A stretch of DNA of 60,270 nucleotides from Pirellulales bacterium. Its GTDB lineage: Bacteria; Planctomycetota; Planctomycetia; Pirellulales; Thermoguttaceae. The stretch lies in assembly GCA_016936015.1 (NCBI GenBank), contig JAFGPV010000141.1, positions 1 to 60,270 on the forward strand, read 5' to 3'. Below the pieces are notes generated by a model that saw only the letters and a list, made by a program, of their open reading frames with translations, was not told where the DNA came from and ran no database searches. The translations under genes and the position numbers were made by a program. The number at the start of each line of letters is the position of its first letter. Position 1 is the first letter of the stretch. Positions 7,702-14,837 of this stretch are shown in pieces.

Positions 7702-10302
7702 ATGAACCAGTATGCAAAATCCTTTCGTTCTCCCGGCGGCGTTTTTTACGGTACCGTCATGGCGATGCTGTTGTTGCCTCCGGCCAAGTTGGCCATGGCG
7801 CAGCAGACCACCGGCGCGCCCGGCTCGCCCAACGCCACCACGACCATCAGCGGCAAGCAACTCCCGCCGCCGGCGCCGAAATTCGGCGGGGTGATCAAGG
7901 AGGACGCGTTATTCTCGAAATCCTGGTGGCCGCCCCGCGTGGTGCCGCCGAATGGCGCGCCCAACATCCTGCTGATCATGACCGACGACGCCGGCTTCGG
8001 CGTTCCCAGCACGTTCGGCGGCGTCATCCCGACTCCGAGCATGGACCGCATCGCGGCCAATGGATTGCGCTACAACCGGATCTTCTCCACCGCGCTGTGC
8101 TCGCCGACGCGGGCGGCGCTCATCACAGGCCGCAACCATCACTCGGTCGGCTTCGGCGTCATCGCCGAACAGGCCACGGGTTTCCCGGGCTACGACAGCG
8201 TGATCGGCGTGGACAACGCGACGATCGGCCGCATCCTCCGCGACAACGGCTATGCGACGAGCTGGTTCGGCAAGGATCACAACACGCCAACCTACCAGGC
8301 CAGCCAGGTTGGACCGTTCACCCAGTGGCCGACCGGCATGGGCTTCGACTACTTCTATGGGTTCGTCGGCGGCGACGCCAACCAGTGGGGGCCGAACCTG
8401 TTCCGCAACACGACGCAGATCTACCCGTGGATCGGTCACGAAGGCACATTGAAGATGGATCGGTCAGATCCCAAGGCGAAAGTCTGGCCGGTGACCGGCA
8501 AGGAGCCCTCCTGGAACCTGGTCACCGCGATGGCCGACGACGCCATAGACTGGATGTACCGGATTCACCAGACCGACCCCAGGCAGCCGATCTTTCTCTA
8601 TTACGTGCCCGGCGCCTCGCACGCGCCGCACCACCCGCCGAAGCAGTGGGTGGATAAGATCCACGCGATGCACTTGTTCGACGACGGCTACGAGAAGCTG
8701 CGAGAGCGCATTTTCGCCAATCAGAAGCGGCTCGGCGTGATTCCGCAGAACGAACAATTGACGCCCTGGCCCAGCGACATCCTCACGCCGTGGGACAAGC
8801 TCTCGCCCGAGGCCAAGAAGCTCTTCATCCGCCAGGTCGAGGTGTTCGCCGCCTACGTGGCCTACAACGACCACGAGATCGGCCGCGTGATTCAGGCATT
8901 CGAAGACCTGGGCAAAATCGACAACACGCTGATCATCTACCAGAACGGCGACAACGGCACCAGCGCCGAAGGCGCGCCGGAAGGCACGTTCAGCGAGGTC
9001 GCGTTCTTCAACGGCATCCACCCGCCGGTGGACGTGCAGATGAAGTTCTACGACGCCTGGGGCACCGAATTCGCATACAACCACATGTCGGCGGGCTGGT
9101 CGTGGGCGTTCGACACCCCCTTCGACTGGTTCAAACAGAACGCCTCCCGGCTCGGCGGCATCAACCAGAACATGGTCGTCTCCTGGCCGGCGCGCATCAA
9201 AGACAAGGGCGGCCTTCGCGAGCAATTCATCCACGACATCGACGTCGTGCCGACGCTGCTCGAAGCTACCGGCATCCCCGCGCCTGAATACGTGGACGGC
9301 ATCAAGCAGAAGCCCATCGAGGGCACCAGCTTTGCCTACACGTTCGACGCGGAGAACGCCAAAGCGCCTTCCCGGCACAAGACGCAATACTTCGAAATGA
9401 TGGGTCAGTGGGCGCTTTATCACGACGGCTGGTTGCTCAGCACTAAGGTCAACCGCGTGCCCTGGGACGCGTTCAGCCCGGCCAACCCGGATCCGCTCAA
9501 CAATCAAGTGTTCCAGCTCTACGATCTGACCAACAACTTCAACCAGTCCGAGGATATCGCCGCCCAGCATCCGGAGAAGGTCGAAGAGATGCGCAAGAGG
9601 TTCGTCGAGGAGGCCAAGAAGTACCAGGTCTTCCCGCTGGATGCGTCGGTGGGAGCCAGAGTCGCGTCGGCGCGTCCCAGCCTCACCGCCGGCCTGGATG
9701 AGCTGGTCTACACGCGGCCGATGACCGGCGTGCCGCAGGGCGATGCGCCTTATCTGCTCAACACCTCCTACAGCCTCACGGCGGACATCATCGTGCCGGA
9801 GGGCGGCGCCGAGGGCATGATCGCGACCTCCGGCGGGCGATTTGCCGGCTGGGGCTTCTACCTGCTCAAGGGCAAGCCGGTGTTCTGCTGGAATCTGATC
9901 GATCTGGCGTGGGTCAAGTGGGAAGCCCCCCAGGCACTCACGCCCGGCCGGCACGTCATCGAGTTCGACTTCAAGTACGACGGGCTCGGCGTCGGCACGA
10001 TGGCGTTCAACAACTTCTCCGGCATCGGCAAGGGCGGCGCCGGCACGCTGAAGGTGGACGGCAAGGTGGTCGACACGAAACGGATGGAGAGAACGATCCC
10101 CATCATCCTGCAGTGGGATGAGAGCTTCGACATCGGCTCGGACACGATCACCGGTGTGAACGATAGCGACTATCTGCCGCCGTTCCCGCTGACCGCGAAG
10201 TTCAACAAGCTGACGATCAAGATCGACCGTCCGCAGTTGTCGCCCGAGGAAATCAGCAAGTTGGAAGAGGGCATGAAGAAAGCCGCAATGGGCATCCAAT
10301 AA
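7702..10302 (+). CDS. Secreted arylsulfatase (formylglycine type)
   Basis: About 866 residues with a signal peptide ending near AMAQQ. The sulfatase fold starts at APNILLIMTDDAGFG, where D95 and D96 are metal ligands. Cys133 in CSPTRAALITGR is the residue a maturase converts to formylglycine. GKDH and YQNGDNG supply further active-site and metal residues. After the catalytic domain, about residues 660-850 form a beta-sandwich-like C-terminal extension. The length and the extension match the large AtsA-type arylsulfatases common in proteobacteria and actinobacteria rather than the 450-550 residue form. The ATG at 7702 with GGAGGAG five bases upstream is preferred over 7690. The gene is more strongly GC-biased at third codon positions than its neighbours, suggesting transfer. 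No maturase is nearby. Substrate is unknown. Confidence 0.92.
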   Translation: MNQYAKSFRSPGGVFYGTVMAMLLLPPAKLAMAQQTTGAPGSPNATTTISGKQLPPPAPKFGGVIKEDALFSKSWWPPRVVPPNGAPNILLIMTDDAGFGVPSTFGGVIPTPSMDRIAANGLRYNRIFSTALCSPTRAALITGRNHHSVGFGVIAEQATGFPGYDSVIGVDNATIGRILRDNGYATSWFGKDHNTPTYQASQVGPFTQWPTGMGFDYFYGFVGGDANQWGPNLFRNTTQIYPWIGHEGTLKMDRSDPKAKVWPVTGKEPSWNLVTAMADDAIDWMYRIHQTDPRQPIFLYYVPGASHAPHHPPKQWVDKIHAMHLFDDGYEKLRERIFANQKRLGVIPQNEQLTPWPSDILTPWDKLSPEAKKLFIRQVEVFAAYVAYNDHEIGRVIQAFEDLGKIDNTLIIYQNGDNGTSAEGAPEGTFSEVAFFNGIHPPVDVQMKFYDAWGTEFAYNHMSAGWSWAFDTPFDWFKQNASRLGGINQNMVVSWPARIKDKGGLREQFIHDIDVVPTLLEATGIPAPEYVDGIKQKPIEGTSFAYTFDAENAKAPSRHKTQYFEMMGQWALYHDGWLLSTKVNRVPWDAFSPANPDPLNNQVFQLYDLTNNFNQSEDIAAQHPEKVEEMRKRFVEEAKKYQVFPLDASVGARVASARPSLTAGLDELVYTRPMTGVPQGDAPYLLNTSYSLTADIIVPEGGAEGMIATSGGRFAGWGFYLLKGKPVFCWNLIDLAWVKWEAPQALTPGRHVIEFDFKYDGLGVGTMAFNNFSGIGKGGAGTLKVDGKVVDTKRMERTIPIILQWDESFDIGSDTITGVNDSDYLPPFPLTAKFNKLTIKIDRPQLSPEEISKLEEGMKKAAMGIQ

Positions 10303-10535
10303 CTTCGTTTCGGCTGTGAAGCATATAGGCCCTTCTTTGGGGTAGCCCTGGCCGTGCGATCGAAGCTCGTCCGGTGTGAGGAGTTAGACTAACAACGGGG
10401 TTCGGCAGTGGTATTGGGGCTGAGATAGGCGATGGCGAGTTTTTGACGCTTACGAGACAATCCCATTCGGATTCCACACATTAAGGGACACCGCACACTT
10501 GCTCACCGGTTTTTTTCAATGCCGATAGAAACTGA

Positions 10536-11315
10536 TTACGCCCTCCAGCGGCGGCGCCAGGCCAGGGCCAGGCCGGCCAGGGCCAATAACGCCCACGTGC
10601 TCGGCTCGGGCACTTCCGACATCAGGGAGGCTTGCACCTCGGGGAGAATGATGGCCGTGTTGCCCGCGCCGGACGGGTGAATATCGTCCGGGACGTAAGT
10701 CTGCCACAGCGTGAAATTCGTGTTGTACAAATTCACCCAATTCGGATAGTTGTCGATCAGCAGCAATCCGTTGTCCGCGGCCACGTCGCGGTAACCCTGA
10801 TAGAAATCGGCAAGGTAGGGACGCGTTGCAGCAAGCGTAGGGCCGCAGTTATTCATCGTGCAGATCACGATGTCCACTTGCTTGCTGTGGTCCGTTGCCC
10901 AGGTATTAATGGTATTGATCATGTATTGCAGATTGTATTTTGACTGCGCCACCGTCATTACAGCCGCGTCGTTGATGGCGAACTCGATGAAGATGGCGTC
11001 GGGGTCGTCGTTGTCCAGCACGTCGTGCATTTGCAGGAAACCGCCGCGGGGATTGGTCGAATTGGAGTACGCCCCTCCGACGGCGCGATTCGAGAGCGTC
11101 ACCTGGCCCGGGTAGAGAGAGTCCAGCCAGCTACCGGTCTGCTCGAACCAGCGCCAATTAGGGGGCGCGCTGCCGTAGTATAAGGTCACGCTCGTGCCGA
11201 TCGCGCAAAGATTGAGCGACTCCCCGTTGATCAAGCGGGGTACGATCGCTGCAGAGGCCGTGGCGGCGGAGGACGTGATCAGGATAAAAAGAACGAGGCA
11301 GGTGATTTTCTTCAT
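10536..11315 (-). CDS. SGNH/GDSL hydrolase with PEP-CTERM anchor
   Basis: A 259-residue exported protein. The signal peptide is followed by an SGNH hydrolase domain: block I reads GTSVT (40-44) instead of GDS, block II is GGAYSNS, block III is FAINDAA, and the catalytic Asp-His pair is in DDIHPSG. The last 25 residues are a textbook PEP-CTERM signal: VPEPSTW, a hydrophobic helix and RRRWR. Such proteins are recognised by an exosortase and placed at the surface or in the matrix; no exosortase gene lies in the window. Probably an esterase or acetylhydrolase acting on polysaccharide (inference). It lies directly downstream of the gutted cassette remnant and its hairpin, and may be transcribed from that leader. 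Confidence 0.87.
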   Translation of the reverse strand: MKKITCLVLFILITSSAATASAAIVPRLINGESLNLCAIGTSVTLYYGSAPPNWRWFEQTGSWLDSLYPGQVTLSNRAVGGAYSNSTNPRGGFLQMHDVLDNDDPDAIFIEFAINDAAVMTVAQSKYNLQYMINTINTWATDHSKQVDIVICTMNNCGPTLAATRPYLADFYQGYRDVAADNGLLLIDNYPNWVNLYNTNFTLWQTYVPDDIHPSGAGNTAIILPEVQASLMSEVPEPSTWALLALAGLALAWRRRWRA

Positions 11316-11352
11316 GGCGGGATCTCAAAAATTGATGGAAGGAGAATGATGT

Positions 11353-11385
11353 CCCGCGTCCCGAAAAGGCGTTCCGGGACGCGGG
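11353..11385 (-). terminator. Hairpin between cassette remnant and SGNH gene
   Basis: Arms CCCGCGTCCCG (11353-11363) and CGGGACGCGGG (11375-11385) around an 11-base loop. It is the diverged counterpart of the 12923-12957 hairpin and takes the same place in the cassette. There is no T-run, so it may be an intrinsic terminator, an RNA-stability hairpin or a repeat. Confidence 0.5.
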
Positions 11386-11461
11386 GTGAACAAGCGTGTT
11401 TTGCGATGCCGCCGAGGAACCGGCCGGCTCGCGAACGATGTCAAATCATAGTGGATGACAA

Positions 11462-11545
11462 CTATCGCCGACGGAGCCAAAACAGACAGACAGTCGCTGC
11501 CGACAGCAGCGTTCCGATGCCGAAGAACCTGATTCTTGTGTTCAT
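11462..11545 (-). pseudogene. Gutted PEP-CTERM gene remnant or 27-residue peptide
   Basis: An open frame of 27 codons begins MNTRIRFFGIGTLLSAATVC and ends FWLRRR. The beginning matches the start of the PEP-CTERM gene at 13028-14266 (MNARNRFLGSGLVLLAAAVC). The last 18 bases, TGGCTCCGTCGGCGATAG, are identical to the end of that gene. DNA before and after also matches, including a leader motif and a trailing hairpin. The simplest reading is a duplicated gene that lost its whole interior by an in-frame deletion. Alternatively it is a live membrane micropeptide, since what remains is one hydrophobic helix followed by three arginines. Confidence 0.7.
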
Positions 11546-11920
11546 CTGGGCATGCTTGAGAACGAAGGGATGGTGGCAAACGTGATGTACGGCAAGACGA
11601 TCCGCCAATAAACAAACCTTGTCGTGCAGCGGCGCTACCTCCCTTCAAACTGGATCGATCCAAATAATTACACGATACTCTATGGTTCTCTTGCCCATTT
11701 TCATTCTAAATGACCGCCGCCGGCGTTTCATTACGATATTGTCCAAAAATCATTCTCCATTTGGATATTGGTCCGTCAGGGGCCGCTTCGGATCAATGAC
11801 GAGAGCCGTGCAAACGGAGAATAGTTTCTGGGCATTTGTAGAACGGCGTACCGGCCGCCGGATCCTGCAAATAAGAAACTCCGACAAAACGCCCGGGCGG
11901 TAGCGGCGCGAAAAAATCAA
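11546..11920. other. Intergenic region holding the duplicated leader
   Basis: The stretch nearest the remnant (about 11546-11645) resembles 14267-14368 upstream of the intact gene, sharing GGGATGGTGG and CGCTACCTCCCTT (11633-11645). The rest, to 11920, shows no gene. Confidence 0.5.
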
Positions 11921-12865
11921 TCAGCCGGGCATCCAACAATCCGGGTGCACCGCACGCCCCGAAGGATAAGAAAATGTCGGCGTTTGCATCTCCGTGGTTT
12001 CCAATGATCTACGGCACCGAAAGTAGATCGCGGCGCTGAACAACCCCATCGCCAGAAAAACCAAGGTCGAAGGTTCCGGGACGACCACGGCCTGGATTCC
12101 TTCGTACCAAGTCTGCGCCATACGGTCGTACCCGAGGGCATTGGGGTGGTTGATGCCGTTGGAATACAAACTGGTATCGATCGCTCCACCCGGGGTCAGG
12201 AAATTGGAATACTGATCGACCGTGGTGACGTTCTTGCCGTGACTGGCGTAATAAGGAACCATCGCATTTTTGATGTAGCTGTTGTAATTGACGATCTGTC
12301 CGGTATAACCTGCATAGGGAGTGATTTGCGCGACGATCAGATGGGCGTCGGGCTTGCGGGTCACGATCTTATTGACAAGGTTATTGAGTTTGCCTTCGAG
12401 CGTCGTGGGATTCCCGGTGCTGTATTCCGCGATGTTGTTGATGCCGATCATCAACAGGATCACGTCGGGATCGTCGTCGTTCAGCCAGTTGTCAATATTG
12501 TTGTAAATCTCATCGACGCCCCAGCCGCCGTAGCCGCGGTGATGATCCTGGTCGAGGGGCCGCAGGTCGGGGGAGGACACGTACTTTGGTACACCAAACA
12601 CGCCGTTCCACGGTTCGGGAGAATTGCCTACGAACTGGAAATAGTAGCTCCCATCGGTCAGCCGAGTAGATAATCCGCTGCGGTAACCGAACCCGAAGGG
12701 CACGTTCCATGTAGGATTGTCCGTGTATCCTGCGGTGATCGAATCGCCCAGGGGCATGATGCGGAGCGGGGCGACTCCCGCCGCCGGGGAGGCGGCGAGA
12801 ACTCCCAGGGCTCCAGCGAGAACGAAGATCAGGACGCCGGGAAATTGAAGCCGAATGGGACTCAT
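11921..12865 (-). CDS. SGNH/GDSL hydrolase with PEP-CTERM and extra tail
   Basis: A 314-residue exported protein. The signal peptide precedes a complete SGNH hydrolase domain with GDSIT (40-44), a glycine block near GYGGWGVDE, GINNIAEY and the catalytic NHPNALGY. It belongs to a different SGNH subgroup from the 10536 gene, so the two are not recent copies. A PEP-CTERM signal starts at about residue 262 (VPEPSTL, hydrophobic helix, RCRR) but is followed by about 28 more residues (SLETTEMQTP to WMPG). PEP-CTERM signals normally end within a few residues of the arginines, so a lost stop codon or a frameshift near the end is likely. Preceded by the perfect hairpin at 12923-12957. Likely a surface carbohydrate esterase (inference). 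Confidence 0.87.
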   Translation of the reverse strand: MSPIRLQFPGVLIFVLAGALGVLAASPAAGVAPLRIMPLGDSITAGYTDNPTWNVPFGFGYRSGLSTRLTDGSYYFQFVGNSPEPWNGVFGVPKYVSSPDLRPLDQDHHRGYGGWGVDEIYNNIDNWLNDDDPDVILLMIGINNIAEYSTGNPTTLEGKLNNLVNKIVTRKPDAHLIVAQITPYAGYTGQIVNYNSYIKNAMVPYYASHGKNVTTVDQYSNFLTPGGAIDTSLYSNGINHPNALGYDRMAQTWYEGIQAVVVPEPSTLVFLAMGLFSAAIYFRCRRSLETTEMQTPTFSYPSGRAVHPDCWMPG

Positions 12866-12922
12866 GAGATCGTTTCCGTAGAAAAAAGGAAATGCTTGGT
12901 AAATCAGGCGTTTCAGAATTTA

Positions 12923-12957
12923 CCCCGCTTCCCGGAACGGCGTTCCGGGAAGCGGGG
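12923..12957 (-). terminator. Perfect 17+1+17 hairpin after PEP-CTERM gene
   Basis: CCCCGCTTCCCGGAACG at 12923-12939, one base, then its exact complement to 12957. It sits 70 bases past the stop of the 13028 gene and before the SGNH gene. There is no clear T-run. A related hairpin at 11353-11385 marks the duplicated cassette. Confidence 0.6.
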
Positions 12958-13027
12958 CGAATAAGCGGCGTTCACCATGATGCCGACAACTCGGCAAACC
13001 GGAGAACGACGTCAATTATAGCGAGTT

Positions 13028-14266
13028 CTATCGCCGACGGAGCCACAGCAGGCCGCCGGCCAGGGCCGCGCCGATCAGGAGGATGATCGAAGCCGGTTCC
13101 GGAATGACGGTGATGGCCACGTCGTCGATCACGGCCACGTGGTAGTAAGGTTGATTAGCGAGGTCCGCAAACAACAGCTCCATGGTCTCGCTGGTCGCCG
13201 TGAACGGGTCGCTGACGTAGAACTCGTACGCGGCCGAGGGATCGACCAAGGTCTTGTCTACGCCGCCGAAGGTGACGGGATTGCCGTCAATCGTGACGGT
13301 GAAGGGATTGCCCTCATATAAACGGCTGCCAGAGGCATAGACGCTATAGGTCATTCCCTCCGCTTGGAACGACAATTGATATTGCTGTCCCACCACGAAG
13401 CCGGACACCACTTGCGAGATGCTGCACGTTCCGCCTTCAGGATCTTGTCCTTGTAAGAACGCCTGCTGATCTCCCGAAAACGGCACGCTATTGGAATTGA
13501 TGCCGTAAGGATCCCCGCGATCGATGCCGGATCCAACGAGGCCGACGCCGAGGGAGCTCTCGACGCTGGTGAACGTCCAGCCGGCTCCTGTCTCATTAAG
13601 AGCGTGGGTGACCGTTTCGTACGCGGGAGTCTCAAAGGAACCGTTCGTCACCAGGTTTGCACCGGGATTGGCCAGTGAAAGCTTGAGGTCGTCGACGAAC
13701 GATAACGCCAGCCCCGGCTGGAGGCCATAGTCGGCGATCGTCAGCGTCGCCGTCGGGGCGGTGGCCGTGAACGTGGTTGAATAAGTGTTATACTCGGCGG
13801 TGATTGCCGGAGTGATCGTGGTGTTGCCGCTGAAGCTAAGATCCGTACCATCCAGCGAGACGTGGAAGGGATCGGCCGTCCAGCCGCTCCCGATGTCCCA
13901 GCCCTTGGCCCCGAAGCTCAGCGTGTAAGTGACGCCGGGCGTGAGGTTTTGCAGGGTAGCCGATGCGGAGCAGATCTCGTCGTTGCCCTGGTTGTTAATG
14001 GCGAAAAATTGGTAGCCTGAGCTGGCAGTGGCATTGCCCCCAAGGCAGCCGCTAGACCCGAGAAGCGCCAACGACGACGTGTAAGTCCAACCCCCGGCAG
14101 TGCCTGGGTTCCACGAAAAGTAAGGGGAGCCTAAGAAGGGCTCTTCGAATCCCGGGTTGGAAAGGATGGGGATGGCCAAGTCGGCATACGCCGAGGTGCA
14201 TACCAGGCAGACTGCCGCCGCCAGCAGCACCAATCCGCTGCCAAGAAACCTGTTTCTTGCATTCAT
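13028..14266 (-). CDS. PEP-CTERM protein with two beta-sandwich domains
   Basis: About 412 residues starting at an ATG with GGAG 11 bases upstream. A signal peptide (MNARNRFLGSGLVLLAAAVC onward) is followed by two related domains, about 28-205 and 210-385. Each opens with an LSNPGFEEP or LVTNGSFETP strand and ends in a SFVDDLKL or AVIDDVAI strand, the pattern of secreted galactose-binding or DUF642-like jelly-roll modules. The last 25 residues are a PEP-CTERM signal (IPEPASI, hydrophobic helix, WLRRR). Predicted as an exosortase-sorted surface or matrix protein, perhaps binding carbohydrate. It heads the cassette hairpin-SGNH hydrolase, repeated in gutted form at 11462. An ATG at 14314 gives a less signal-like N-terminus. 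Confidence 0.83.
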   Translation of the reverse strand: MNARNRFLGSGLVLLAAAVCLVCTSAYADLAIPILSNPGFEEPFLGSPYFSWNPGTAGGWTYTSSLALLGSSGCLGGNATASSGYQFFAINNQGNDEICSASATLQNLTPGVTYTLSFGAKGWDIGSGWTADPFHVSLDGTDLSFSGNTTITPAITAEYNTYSTTFTATAPTATLTIADYGLQPGLALSFVDDLKLSLANPGANLVTNGSFETPAYETVTHALNETGAGWTFTSVESSLGVGLVGSGIDRGDPYGINSNSVPFSGDQQAFLQGQDPEGGTCSISQVVSGFVVGQQYQLSFQAEGMTYSVYASGSRLYEGNPFTVTIDGNPVTFGGVDKTLVDPSAAYEFYVSDPFTATSETMELLFADLANQPYYHVAVIDDVAITVIPEPASIILLIGAALAGGLLWLRRR

Positions 14267-14837
14267 AAGACGTACTCCAAAAAGAAAGAAGGGATGGTGG
14301 AACACATGATGCACAATTACGCACTACCCCGAAAAAAGCGAATCCAACTCCACCACGCTACCTCCCTTGAAAAAGGAATAGTCTCAAAAAAAGTCATGCA
14401 GCCCCTGCAATTAGCGGACTACAACGGCGTTTCTTCTCAATCCTTCAGGCAATTTGTGATGAATTGCTGATTTATGCTAAAAACGTCCCAACAGGAAATT
14501 CGTTGCCTAAGAGATATAACGTTAAGTCATATTTTAGAATACACTAACTTAACGTTAAGTCAAGCAAAATTATTTTTCCCCGAAAATTTCCCCATCCCAG
14601 AGCTTCCTTGTAACCAATATAGGCGGATATAAAATACCAATAACGGGTTGGAAAAGGGGCAGATATACAACCTGATTGTGTGACTATGCTTAAATAATTA
14701 GGGGGGGTGGCGAAATGGCGAAACAATTTTCTTCAAAGCTCCTTCAGGCTTCGCGGGATAGAGTTTTCCCCACTCCCTACTCGCAAGAGTCACTTCACCG
14801 TTTGCCGCCTTTTTATCGGGAAAAGCATTCTGCCGCT
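14267..14837. other. AT-rich leader of the PEP-CTERM cluster
   Basis: Carries the duplicated leader motif CGCTACCTCCCTT at 14356-14368, about 90 bases before the ATG, as in the remnant copy. Further upstream is an AT-rich stretch with the repeat-operator at 14518-14562. No small gene is convincing. Confidence 0.5.
14518..14562. promoter_or_regulatory. Repeated AACGTTAAGTCA boxes, putative operator
   Basis: AACGTTAAGTCA occurs at 14518-14529 and again at 14551-14562, 33 bases apart, which is about three helical turns. The second copy is part of the perfect 14-base palindrome ACTTAACGTTAAGT (14547-14560). The spacing and symmetry suggest a site for a dimeric regulator acting on the PEP-CTERM cluster. 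The regulator is unknown. Confidence 0.45.

Noticed and set aside
8464-10299. Long minus-strand frame opposite the arylsulfatase
   Set aside because: Composition is an antisense reflection of a strongly GC3-biased gene; no motif or ribosome-binding site.
14140-14165. TTCGAATCCC resembling a tRNA T-loop
   Set aside because: It lies inside the PEP-CTERM coding sequence and no cloverleaf can be drawn around it.
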